64,000 nucleotides of DNA, taken from positions 13,834,957 through 13,898,956 of the forward strand of contig WARS01000015.1 in the NCBI GenBank assembly GCA_008933995.1, read 5' to 3'. Below the pieces are notes generated by a model. That model was not told the origin of the DNA. It did no database searches and worked only from the letters and a program-made list of their open reading frames with translations. The stretch is from Datnioides undecimradiatus (Eukaryota > Chordata > Actinopteri > Lobotiformes > Datnioididae). A program made the position numbers and the translations under genes. Shown here piece after piece: positions 11,287 to 22,760 of this stretch (positions within the stretch are counted from its first letter, which is position 1; each line of letters opens with the position of its first letter).

Positions 11287-14200
11287 ACATTGTAAGCCTT
11301 GGTCTACAAACCACTGTGTAACTGTCAGAATGGAAAGAAAACACCATTCATTTGTGATCATGGTGGACCTTGAATTGGAATCAAGTATGCCATGATTTGT
11401 GTGTTAAGCATTTAGCTTTCAAGGTGTAGTGCAGAAGTCCATAACATAGAAAGGACATAGACAGAAATCAGAATAGCACATACAGCATCAGAGATGATCA
11501 CAGTCATTATGAAATAGATTCAAAGATTAAAAATTTAAATTGGCCAGTGGGATGACATATTAAAGTTTTAAAATCCTCTGTTATTCATTTCATTTATAAG
11601 GTTCAAAGCAGTGGAGGGCAGCCTTGCCAAGTTCAGTTACAGGAGACCAGTTATAAATAGAAAAGATGTTACTGGTTTGGAACAGCCTACTTTTTAATGT
11701 AGACTATGTATATATTGTCCTGCATACACAGGACAATATATATATAAAATATATTCCCTGTAATGAAATACAAAGCACAGAGAATAAATCAAAATATGGA
11801 ACAATACAAAGTAAACATAAAAAGTCTCAATTACAGACATGAAAAACAAATTACTGTGCACTCTTGTATGTGTTTGTGTGTGTGACAGCACTTTCTACTG
11901 TTGTAATGACTGAGCACCAACACAAACAAAGTTGAATTTTCTTTGGATTAGCAAACATTATTCAAAATTTGGTTAATTTCCATTTCCCAAACCCCACGAC
12001 ACTGAAATTCACCGCAGCAAGACAGCACCAAAGAGTTGGTGTTACAGTGGGGAGTTTCCTCGTCCCTGTAGCGTTCAGTACTGGAGGAGAGATAATCGTT
12101 TTGTGATCAAAATGGATTGTCAGCGGGGAGCAGCTCCAAGCAGGGATTAGTATGAAATGACAACATGTGCTGTTGTGTAACAGCTCCCTCAGGAAAAATG
12201 CTCTTGATGTTGAATTATAATTGAAGAATGAAATAAAACATGTAAATCAAACGATATTTTTATTTAATTATGGGCAATTTCTCTCACAAGTCAGTCTCCA
12301 TTACTCTCTGGCTCTGTCGTCTGAGGTTCAACTCAACTCAACCAGTGACATGCTTCAAAATGAGCTCTGCATCAGAGACATCCGACAACTAAATGACTAA
12401 ACTGATGAAATAATTGTTTTTCTAAGTGCCACATTCAAAAATATGAGTTGAAGTTGCCATTGCTAAATAAATCACCAGCTTAGAAAAAACTGCTTTTTAG
12501 GAATAGTTCAACATGACACTTTATCATGTGCAGCATCACGAGGTTTATATCAAAGTTAAAAAAAACTGTCTCTGAAGCACACTAATAGTTTTTTTTGGTT
12601 GTTTTCTTGTGATGGGTTGATCACAACTTTAACAATATGTGGTTTAAGAGGAAATGATGTGATGACAACAACCAGATGTCGTGATGAGAGTTTTGTCATC
12701 ATTGTTTCTTTTTCTACTTCTGCTTGTGGTCAGACAAGCAGAAGTCTAAATGTAATGTGCTAATTGAGCTTTAGTGTTTTAGAGATGTTGGTAGATGGAG
12801 TTTGAAGTTTGGACAAAAATAGATGAATTGTCTCTTGGTGCTAGCACCATACTTAGCACCGTTTTCATCTCTTTATGTTGCTCTATCAAGGCAAAATGAC
12901 TTATGACACATATATAAGAAGAAGATTTTGCAGTGATAGAAATATCTTTTTTGCACAGCTCATGTTAGTCCTTTTTAAACTTATGTTCCCCACAGCAGTT
13001 CAGGCAGTATTAGTGTAACACTGACAGTCTAGTCTCTGTATTTCTTCTGTCTGGTAGTCAAACCCTCTCTCAGCCAATCCACACTGCAGTGGAGTCCGAG
13101 TGAAGAGTTCAAATATTGGACTTTCCTGTGAAGCTGGTTTGGCGACAGCTGCCCTGTGCCAATATCAGCACAAAGGGATGAGGGCAGCGAGAGGCTCTGC
13201 CCAGTCTGTGGTGAGCTGTGTTTGAGCTGTAGGAGCAACATCAATGTGAAGCTGCGATCCTCTATGCAGCCTCACACATGCAAATTCATAATTCCCTGTC
13301 AGTGTTACTGTTATTCTTTCAAGTGAGTGGATGTGTCTTGGCATCATGTGTGCAATTCTGGCTCCACATGGGATTTGTTTCTTTATCCTTTTCCCTAAAA
13401 CACACACACATGCACACCCACACACAGGCACACACTCGCACGCAAACATTCTTGTCAATGCAGACTCTAAGCAACTTGAGATATTGGAGAAAATGTGAGA
13501 ATTTAACTCCTGAGACTTGCTGATTCAGTCGCCACTAATCAGTTATTTTTTTTTACACATTTATATGAAATTGTTGGATCCAATTAACAGTTTATTTACC
13601 TGTGGCAGAGCTGTTAGTCACAGCAGATGATTTTTGAAACACAAATGGTGCTCAACCCCACTGAAGTAGGTCAGGTGTTTTTATAGTGGGGCAAGAGTAA
13701 GTCCCGCTGCAATAATACCTGACTGCTAAGGAAAATTTAGGAAATTTGTTGCTGCCTTGTTATGAGTTTATTTCTCTTCTCTGCTGCTGCTGATACACCT
13801 CCATCACAGCCAGCCCAGCGTGTGTAAGATGTCAGGTCCTAACAGGGAGTTACAGGATGTTGTCCTCAGAGCCGGATCAGTATATTGACTAGGTCTCATC
13901 CTAAATGCCTTATTTTTTCGGGGACATTTAAAGTAAAAAATTCTCTGAAAATACAAATGAAAAAAACATAAATTTGACCTCTGTCTTCCTCATTTAAATA
14001 CATATTCTAAACAGCCAAAAAGTGGCTTTGCTTAAATGAAATGAAAAATGAAAATAAGTCTGATCTTCCATTTTTCTCTTATAATGTGTAATACTAGCTA
14101 CTTCACTCCACTCCAGTCCACCTTTTACTCGTTTCCATGTCTCTGCAATGGATCATACAGATGTTGACTTTGATTGGGACCTGTACCTTAAGCATCAGTC

Positions 14201-15159
14201 TTTATGTGTATTTGATATGTGTTTGGCAAAAAAGCCATACTTTTACAGTTTTTAACCTGCTTATGCACTTATAATCAGCTGATGGTACATGCCAGTGACT
14301 GCTGTCTTTTCACTGACAAAATGCATGGGTGTCAGCTAGAAATGAAAGCCTGCTTTTGTATCTATATCTGTCATTAGACAAGGTTCTATTGTTTAAAAAG
14401 TAAATGCTGAACTTTTAGGGCAAGTTTGACACTTTTCACTGCAACAGAGCACAGTGACTCTGACTCTGGAGACACACATATCGATCCATGCTCCTAAACC
14501 ATAGTTAACGACATTTAATAAGCTCAGCGAGCTCAAGAACCTCAGTGGGCCTTTTTTAATGTTCAGGCAAGCAAAACCTTTCACAGATTCTGTCTAAATT
14601 GTGTTAAACTTTCCATTTTTGTAGACATTTCCGGTTGTAATTTATGTGATATTATCCTGTGTGATTTTTGGAGACTCCTGTGTGTGTTTATGGAGCAATA
14701 TCATGGCTGAGAGGTGAAAAAAAAAAAGCTTGATGCTCAGATTTTGTGTGTGTGCAGAGAAAACCTAGTTAACTTCATTTTCTCATGAGCGAGTGGCTTT
14801 GTGGTTTCCGCTTTTTGGCGTGACATTTGTTTGGGGAGTCGTAGGAGTGTGAGACAGCGCCTGAAAGCAGATGCGTCACGACAAAAGCATGAAAATTTGT
14901 AGCCCTGTGGTCCTGAGCAGGGCTCGTTCTACTGTAATGACTTTTTTTTTTTATTATTATTTAAGTAACACACACAGCAAATACTTACATTTAAAGTTTA
15001 AAACCAGTGATCATTTGTCATGTCATAATTATAAATTTATTTTCAGTCAGTCAGTGCTCCGGCTGCAAAGAGGTCTGTGTAGTGTTTCCTTCGTTTGTCC
15101 TCTACAGTGAAATCATGAGAGGAACCACAGTTCAGCCCAAGTCTGTTCACCCATCTGTC
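11287..15159. other. Intergenic, no gene seen
   Basis: The stretch contains the hairpin at 11705-11746 (listed separately) and an interrupted CA tract at about 13399-13445. Opposite-strand frames around 13029-13523 overlap each other across that tract and are not genes. No splice-supported exon or RNA gene is visible. Confidence 0.5.
11705..11746. repeat. Perfect hairpin, 14-bp stem, 6-nt loop
   Basis: The arm TATATATTGTCCTG at 11709-11722 is exactly complementary to 11729-11742, leaving a loop of six bases (CATACA). One G-T wobble and three more pairs extend the stem to 18 bp at 11705-11746. It could be an extruding AT-rich palindrome, the footprint of an inverted insertion, or a small transcribed hairpin. 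Nothing around it decides between these. Confidence 0.7.
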
Positions 15160-15290
15160 TGTTTGTCTTTAACTCTCAATTAATCCAATTACTCATGTCC
15201 AAGCTCGTGAACAGCAGTAATTGGATTTTACGGGACTTAATGAGACTTAATGGATTGATGTATTTCATTGCTCATTTGCAGCATTGGAGC
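15160..15290. promoter_or_regulatory. Possible homeodomain-type regulatory element
   Basis: A perfect 12-bp inverted repeat, AATCCAATTACT at 15182-15193 and its complement at 15216-15227, is separated by 22 nt. TAATCC and CAATTA are core words for homeodomain proteins. Two GACTTAATG words follow (about 15234-15251). The block looks less degenerate than its surroundings. That it is an enhancer is inference only; conservation cannot be tested here. Confidence 0.25.
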
Positions 15291-16137
15291 TTTACTTTTT
15301 TCTTGTATTGTACTTTTTCCTGACTGTGTTGCATAACTCGAAGGTTGTGACATGTGTGCTTGTTTCCTCATTTGGTTTTCCAGGAAGATTCCACCTGGGG
15401 TTCAGGGTTGGTGGTGTCGTATATTGTGCTGGTACGTTTTCATGCAAGCAAATAACTAATCTACAGTGAATATTCAGAATAAAATTACATGCATGGTTCA
15501 CAGTAGCATGACTTGTCAATAACCTGTGCATGAGTGATTTAATAATGTCTGAAAGGATGTGTTCTAGCCTTAAGGCTGCTAGGAAATTACATATAATAGG
15601 AAAATGGAAGGACTTTTTTTGCTTTTCTTCTCTTGCTCATACGAGCCAAATTAGTTTTATTTTTCCATCACTGACAAAGAACAGGCATACACCATGCCCG
15701 TTTTATGTACAGTCATGAAAATGTACGGTATGACATTACTGAATAAGGTGAAGGGTGAGCATGGAGGGAACACTTGGATAAACCTGCATGAACTGATTTT
15801 TCATTCCGACCTCTCTGGAGCTATGGAAACTATTGGAAACTACTGATGTATTTCGGCATTCAAACATAAAAATATATATGGGGTACAGAATTATGACATA
15901 AGACACCCCAAGAAAAGATCTGTGAAAATCCTAAAAAAAAAAAAAAATCTAATTTCCTTTGCTCTGGAGGCCATGCCATTCCCAGTTGATCTGGTCTAAT
16001 AATAACCAGTGAAACCATATGTCCATATTGTGTTTGTAATGTTTACTCGGTCTTACAAAGTTGATTTTAAAACCCCCTGCCGTTTCCAGTATTAAGATTT
16101 ATTACTTTTTTTATTACTTTACTGTATAAATTTTACT
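15291..16137. other. Intergenic, no gene seen
   Basis: Overlapping frames on both strands (15284-15531) show no domain. A poly-A run of 14-15 lies near 15933-15947. Confidence 0.5.
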
Positions 16138-16831
16138 GTCTAAGCCAGGGGTGTCAAACTCATTTTCACCAAGGGCCGCATCAGCATAATGTTTGCCCTC
16201 AAAGGGCCAGATGTAACTGTAAGACAGTATAAATGCAGCTAAATGTAACTAAATGTAATGTAAAATAAATGCAACTACTCCTTAATGTTAAATAACTCTC
16301 ATTATTCAACTTACAAATATTACATATGTATATTTGCATAGATGTAAAAAAATATGTTTGCTTGTTGCTCTGTTATAACATAAATCATTTTAATTTGTCA
16401 GGTTATGAAACCCACATTACTCCATCAATCAACGTGCCAACATCATCAAAATGCCGACGTAGATTGTACTCTTTGACAACCGCCACTGCCTCATAACACA
16501 AAAGACATACTGGTTTTTCTCCCTGAAGCACAAACATATATTCGTCTTCCCATCTTTCTTGAAACAGCCTTCCATCTGCATCAATTTTTCTCTTCCTGGA
16601 CATTTTGGGATCATTGTTTGTATTATTCAATACCACTTGTTCGGAAAATGGCATTGATGTGGAGACACTGCAATGTAGTGGCGGGATGCCGGCACTTTGC
16701 GGGTAACATAATCGACATGCATCATGGGAAATGTAGTTTATGGTCAACGCACCCTTTTGACTTTTTTATTATAAGACATTCAGACCTTTGAAGCTCTCGC
16801 GGGCCTTGAGTTTGACACATGTGGTCTAAGC
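16138..16831 (-). mobile_element. Internally deleted hAT element with 8-bp TSD
   Basis: The 8-bp direct repeat GTCTAAGC lies at 16138-16145 and 16824-16831. The 678-bp element between (16146-16823) starts CAGGGGTGTCAAACTC and ends, read from the other side, CACATGTGTCAAACTC. Both are hAT-type terminal inverted repeats of the kind seen in Charlie-like and GTF2IRD2/ZBED-related elements. Duplications of 8 bp are diagnostic for hAT. The inside carries only the start of a transposase on the minus strand, so the copy is non-autonomous. The intact TSD suggests a moderately young insertion. Confidence 0.9.
16403..16603 (-). pseudogene. BED zinc-finger start of hAT transposase
   Basis: From the methionine at 16603 the minus strand encodes 67 residues starting MSRKRK. 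They include W18, the pair C33-x-x-C36 and NLRRH with H51, spaced as in the BED finger of hAT transposases and of the domesticated vertebrate gene GTF2IRD2 (KPVCL-CYE-VAV, YNLRRH). The last metal ligand, expected a few residues after H51, is absent and the sequence changes character at about 16447, where the internal deletion joins. The frame also runs 48 codons upstream to 16747 without a stop. It is a fragment and would not encode transposase. Confidence 0.8.
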
Positions 16832-17359
16832 CATTCGAACCATTCAGTGTTTATGAACACTCACGTTAATGTACAGATGTTCGCTGCTAGACGCTGACGC
16901 TCCCTGCTGCCATGTTTGTGGCGGTCAGAACTCCCCAAGAGCTCCAGTTTTCATTGTTGTCTGATATCTTTGCCATCTATAAATGTTTATAAAACAGATT
17001 CATAAGATGTAATGTGAGTTTTTAGTTTACGCTGATTTTCAGGCCTGTGCAATTTACATCTCATCACTCCCACTTGTGTCTTTCCACCTATTTTATATTC
17101 CACCGCAACACCTCTAGAACTGCCCTTTAGCTTTATTAATTTATTTCTATATCTATAATGTCCATAGCCGCACTGACAAATAGTTAAGTCCCCATATTGT
17201 GCCGAACAAAAAATCTATTAGGCAGCTTAGTACTCTTTACACAGTTGTGATGGTAAACCGGTTTGCTAACATTTCAAATAGACAGCAACGGTGCCATTTC
17301 TGTTGTTGTTGTTGTGCTGGGAAACCAAGTGTTATTGTAATTATTTTTCTTTTAGCTCT
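16832..17359. other. Intergenic, no gene seen
   Basis: This is AT-rich sequence with a short TGT repeat near 17300-17318. No feature is recognised. Confidence 0.5.
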
Positions 17360-17580
17360 GTTTTGGCTTCTACCACTCACTGGGGAAATATCTGGCTCTT
17401 TAGCTCTTGTATGTTCATCAGCTAAGTTGCTATCCCGGGCAGGTAGTTTGGAGACAGGGTTTTAATGCTGTTTCGCAGTTGCTGCTGGAAACAATACTGT
17501 GGAGAGCAGTGAGAGTGAACCAAAGCAATGTGATATAAGAAGCTATAAAGCTGTGAAGAAGTCAGTGCAGTGTCAGGTGA
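17360..17580 (+). repeat. Dispersed repeat family 1, copy 2
   Basis: The ordered blocks GGGGAAATATC, GGCTCTTTAGCTC, GTTGCTGCTGGAAA, GAGAGCAGTGAGAGTGAAC and AAAGCTGTG match copies at 1013-1260 and 20130-20335. This is the best preserved 3' half of the three. The class is unassigned. Confidence 0.55.
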
Positions 17581-19270
17581 CAATTATCTGTATGGATAAT
17601 CACTTTCAAAACAGCCATGTTTTTCAGTTTCCTTTTTGTGTTAGATGTCATTTTCCAGACAGGGAGTCCTACGAGGAGCCTGTGGTCAAACCTGAGACAG
17701 GATAATTGATCCGGTGGGAGGTGGGTAATATTTTCCTTTACAACTCACCGAAATTGTGGCATCCAAGCCAAATAACATTAGATGATTCATGGTGGACCAA
17801 AACGTCTGACCTTTGTCTTTGGCTCACTTATAAAATTATGTAAATTTAAATTATAAGTATTATTTTTGTGGTAAACTTAGCTAACCACTTAACACTTTAA
17901 TGGCTGCATTATTCTATCAGACACACTCTCCACCACTGCAATATAATGCAAGCTAGAGTTGAAACAACACCTTGCTGACTCAGCCTGAACAGAACCCCAA
18001 TATGAAAAAAAGCTGTTGTATTGGATTGCATTCGATTGTAACAGTTTTCTTTTGTGACTCCCTACTGAAATAAGCCTTACAAGCTCTTTAAAGCACTTTT
18101 AAAATAAAACCAGCCCACTGAACTCACGTTGACACTGAAATGAAGGTGATATAAAAGAATTATGTATGAATTTATGTATTAAAGCTGTGGCCTTTACTCA
18201 CTTTAGACTCTCATGGAACTGCTTGTTTTGCATTTGCACTGTCTTCCAGTCAGGGAATGAATAATGTCCTTGTTTCTTGGACATTATTAAAGTATGCATA
18301 ACCATTGGTCTGAATGCACGGCCCTGGGCTGGTTATATGTAAAAATGTTCCTTGCTTTTAGTAAATATGCCGTTTGAGGGTTGGGGGGCTGGCAGGCCTG
18401 CTTGAGGTGGTTGTTTCTCAAAGGTTAACTGTGTGGGAAGTCACCCTGACCAGAGATAAATAAATATGTCCAAAGCAACAAGAGACAATATCAGTGAGAC
18501 TCTGATACTTTATGTAGATGCAGAGACAATAAGCAACAACATGAAACACTGAAATGAACAGAGAGGCAGATGAGTCATGGTATTCTCGACATAACTGTGA
18601 CGTCACTGGCTTTTATTTTATGGGTTTATTTGGTCTTAGCAGCAAATATCTTTGTATCCTGGTGTCTTCAACCACCTCCAGCAAATCAACATAAACCATT
18701 TATTGCTTCCTTAACAGGTTTTCTTTTCTTTCTTTTTAGTCATGTTTGTGTGTGTTTGTTTATTTCCTTAAAACATGGTGGACCAATTCACAGCACGTCA
18801 AAGCATGTGTGATTTTGCACCTCATACCCCAACAACTATTCGTGCCCTAATAACTTATAGTAGTATTTTTATTGTGTGTTTCTCCTGATGAAAGTCTCTT
18901 ACAGATAGATAGTGACACCATATTATTAAAGAGTACACAGATAGATATGGTTGCTACCACAAACAACACACAGTTACAAGCAACTGGTTCATGCATCAAG
19001 CACGTTTTATCTTAAAAAAGCAATTTTTCCTGTTCAGACCAAACAATAAATCAGTCAAGTCAAGTCAATAATAAAAGTATCCATTATGTTTAGAATTGAC
19101 AACAGCATCATTGACAAATACATCCTCTATTCAAGTGTTCCTAAATAAAACCTGACTGTTCCCATTGCTATGCCATAAAAAAGTCTCTCAGGGGGTTAGA
19201 ATGTGTAGCAGGAGCAGTTAGAGGATTGCTAATGTAGTGGTACAGCTTGAAAATACTGTTACTCTACACA

Positions 19271-19318
<48 letters not shown>

Positions 19319-20129
19319 AAAAAGACTGTCTGACACAACAAAATCTGAGTTTAAATGCCTGTGGGCATCATCTGTAGACGTGTTATAAGGTAGCAGAAAA
19401 AAGCACTACATAGCAGCTTAAGGAGATGACTAATGCTTGGGTGGTAGTCTTTTTCATCTTCTGTTTACAAGGTGACGTGTAAAAGGATCAGACAAGGCAG
19501 CATGACCTAGTTCTAACTCCTTATGGGGGCCACTAATTCACCTCCTTCACAGTTTGGGCACAGTTTATAGCTGTTTTCCGCTGGGCTTCTTCTGTTGAAG
19601 TGAAACCCATGAAAGCAGAGGGAGACGGGGGTGAGAGTGCACCGCTCCACTCTCATTATTCACCATTGTTTCAGTGGTTAGTGTGACACAGCAGAGGAAG
19701 TAAGAGATGACTGTGCTCTGCAAAACAAGCCACTGATTGGCAGCAGGAGGTATGTCTTGAATACATGCCCACAAACCAAAAAAATCATCAGGAACAGTAT
19801 TCTGACAAGAGTTCATAAGACATGAAGCTGCTGGAATAATTTTTAGAAACAGTTAACAAAGGTGAGGAAGAAGCAAATTTAGTGGACATCTTTTCTTGTC
19901 CCACTACTTCTCTGAAACATCACACTTTCATTAAAGCTGAGTTAATTGAATGTTGGCCCCTAGGAGACAGAAAAACTCCACAGCAAGCTGACAAAAAACA
20001 TTCCTGTGACCTATGTGTTAGCAAATAATTGCCTAGTCACTCATCCAGAGAACATGGAGCAACATTACCATTCACTGGAAATTATATTTGTGTCCTCCTG
20101 ACTAATTGAAATTCAGTGTTCACTCGCCA
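17581..20129. other. Intergenic; contains a CA microsatellite
   Basis: A pure (CA)n tract of about 22 units lies at 19272-19316. Remaining frames are short and domain-free. No exon or RNA gene is visible. Confidence 0.6.
19272..19316 (+). repeat. (CA)22 microsatellite
   Basis: It is an uninterrupted CA dinucleotide run, so it is probably polymorphic. Confidence 0.95.
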
Positions 20130-20335
20130 TTTAGCTCTTTTTTGGTTTCCACCAACTCTGCAGAAAAATATGTGGGACTTTTTCTTTTAAATGTTTCACT
20201 TTGTTTACCAGCTAGTCAAAATGAGTCTTGTTAGGTGCTGGGCAGGTAGCTTACAATAGGTATTTATCAGAGCACGTTAGATCAAAAACACTACATGTTG
20301 CTGCTGGAAATAAGGCTGACACACACTGATACTAA
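20130..20335 (+). repeat. Dispersed repeat family 1, copy 3
   Basis: The blocks TTAGCTCTTTTTTGG, AAAATATGTGGG, CACTTTGTTTACCAGCTA, GGGCAGGTAGCTTA and ACATGTTGCTGCTGGAAA are in the same order as in copy 2. The 5' half is better preserved here than in the other copies. Confidence 0.55.
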
Positions 20336-22449
20336 ACTATCTAGTTAAGGAGCCCGAAACCAAAACATTGAGCTGAAAGGGGCTAAAACAGTCTGAAGAT
20401 CTGCAAATGATGGATCTTTGTATCTGCATGTCCAGAGACATAATTGTCATGAAAAGGAAAAATTCAACATTGATATGAAAATATTCCAAATTTAAGTAAA
20501 ACTCAAAAAATTTGTTTCTGAGTTTTGTTGTTTTGTAAACATTGAATCCAATCACAGCACCCATGTATAACAAGTTGTTTCTTATCACTACTACTGAACA
20601 CTGTGAATGATTCAAATGCATTTGCTGCAATAAGGAAATCATTAAATTTAGATATGGGTTAGTAGCAATATTTCTCTGCAAGCTGTTTTTATTAAATGTT
20701 GCAACAACAAACGGAGCTTGAGTTCTGCGATGCAAACCTGCAGCTGGATAAAAAGCTGGAGCTTCTGAGCACTGCATGCATTAATAGTGGCAGGAGGGAG
20801 TTAAAAATACCCATGCATTACGCTTTATGGGATCATTATGCTAAATAAATCTGACTTCACATATGTCCTTTGGTACAAACAAATGAACTTCAGAATGCGT
20901 GTCCTTTTTAAAGACTAAACTAGCTTTGTTTTTGTTTGCTTTTTAAGCTGTGAGCATGCTTATGTACTTCTACATGATGAAATGTTAATTGTTTCCATTA
21001 TTTCAGCCTTATTCAAATTACATACAGCAGGAAAAACAGGTATACAGCCTAAAATTTGAGTTGTTCTGCATTCAATTAGGTAAAACAAATTTCAAACACC
21101 TGTGTTAGTCCTCATTAGTGAGATCATTTTCATGCACATGGCAGTGGCCTTAGGCAGCTCGGAAAAAACGAAGAATCACAAAAGTCCATAATTTGGTGAA
21201 TCAGATAAGTGAAAACAGACAAATCATGGAAAGCAGAAAAAGAACATATTTATAAAAAGCAGAGCAAAAGCTGAAACTGGTCAACACATAAGCAAATGGA
21301 GGCAGTGGAGGTGAAGTGTTTCTTTTTGTGGAAACAATGCAACTCTGGGCTTTGGTGAGTCCACACAAACAGAGTCAGAAAATGATTTAATCAGCGTTTC
21401 TGTCAATAAATTCTCGATTGGCTGCTGGTGCTTGTTAACCATCTAAATAGTCTGATTAACCTATGTGACTCCACTGATGACACATCACTAATTTGAAGTT
21501 AAGCCAGTCTCCTTAGAGGATTAATTTAACTCGCTTCCAGTCTGGGAGTAAGTCTAATTATTGTTTAGGAAACTGGTGAAAATCATTTAAGATTGGGTTG
21601 GATATAGGATTATTCTAAACCTTGCCTGAAAGAACAGCTTAGATCAATGGGCCACTTTGATCTATATGGGGTTTAAACAGAGATACCAGACTCCCTTATT
21701 AATACCAAGATAGTTTTAGAATGTGTTGACACTGCAGTTGAGTATCATTAAAAAAGTCATTATGTTTAATAAAAAAGTTGATGGACACTGCTGTCAGACA
21801 ATGTAATCCACAAAGGAAACAGAAATGCTCACAGCTGCATGCAATTAAAGCCAATTATGTATGGTGGAGAAACAGCTCCAGGAAGATCTAAAGAAACAAA
21901 AACAAAAGTATTTTATATCATAATCTTTGGACAAACTTTGTCTTTGTGAAGTTTAATTGGCAGCAGCATGGAAAGTCAGTTTGATGACTGTGTTGGATTA
22001 TTTCCTGTTAGTACAACACTATTAAGTCAAAATGGTTTTGTCTTGAATAGCAGCCACATGTACAGCATATAGTTAATATACAATAAAACAGGTAGCATGG
22101 CTTGTCCAATCATAGCTTTAATGTAAATGTCAAGCTGCCAACTTTGTTTATCTGCCTTATTGTAGCAAGCTACATTATCACGCCTCACTAACTTTGTTAC
22201 CTAAGTAGGTAATAAGCCAAAAGCTACGAGTTATTGTCATTATTGTCATCATTAGTTACATTGTTTTGTTACAGGTGATAAAAAGCCCATTTAGAATTCA
22301 CACATGCCCTTTGTCCTAATGTAACACTTGTCCTTGATGCTATCATGTTCAGTCCAATATGTCTGTATAGTAATGTCACATCTAGGATGACTAATGCCTC
22401 ATCCTGGCTCAGAGGGTGGTGTGTCAGATTCTTTTTTTATGTCTTGTCA
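20336..22449. other. Intergenic, no gene seen
   Basis: A minus-strand frame of 146 codons (20337-20777) has no recognisable domain, is rich in F/Y/N from AT-rich DNA and lacks splice context, so I do not call it. The remaining sequence is featureless to inspection. Confidence 0.5.
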
Positions 22450-22760
22450 TGCCTAATATGACAAATGTCATAGTTTGGATTTTGAGTTTTTTTCCTCCTG
22501 TGTCTCTGTCCGCTTGTTTCCTGTTCCCGCCTGTGGCTCGTCTGTTGATTGCTTTCACCTGTTTCTCGTTCACCTCCCCTCTGTTGCCTATATGTTGTTT
22601 GTCGCTCCCTTGGTCTGTGTCCGATTGCCTGTATACATTTATATACATTTGCCTCCTTATGTGTGCCTTTGGTCTCTGTGTTTCCCAAGATTTGGATGTT
22701 TTTTGAATTCTTCTTTGGGTTATTTGGATTGCATTTCTACTTCCTGAAGTAAGTTTTGCT
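22450..22760 (+). repeat. Possible unclassified dispersed repeat, pyrimidine-rich
   Basis: The plus strand is strongly T/C biased, with blocks such as GATTGCTTTCACCTGTTTC, a CTCCCCTCTGTTGCCTAT block and GGATTTTGAG/GGATTGCATTT words. The order loosely resembles 3'-end sequences of fish interspersed repeats that I remember. The several frames here on both strands are a by-product of the biased composition. The class is undecided. Confidence 0.3.

Noticed and set aside
20337-20777. 146-codon minus-strand open frame
   Set aside because: The composition reflects AT-rich DNA, with no motif recognised and no flanking gene structure.
22416-22752. Several overlapping frames on both strands
   Set aside because: They are a by-product of a pyrimidine-biased, repeat-like segment; none has a domain.
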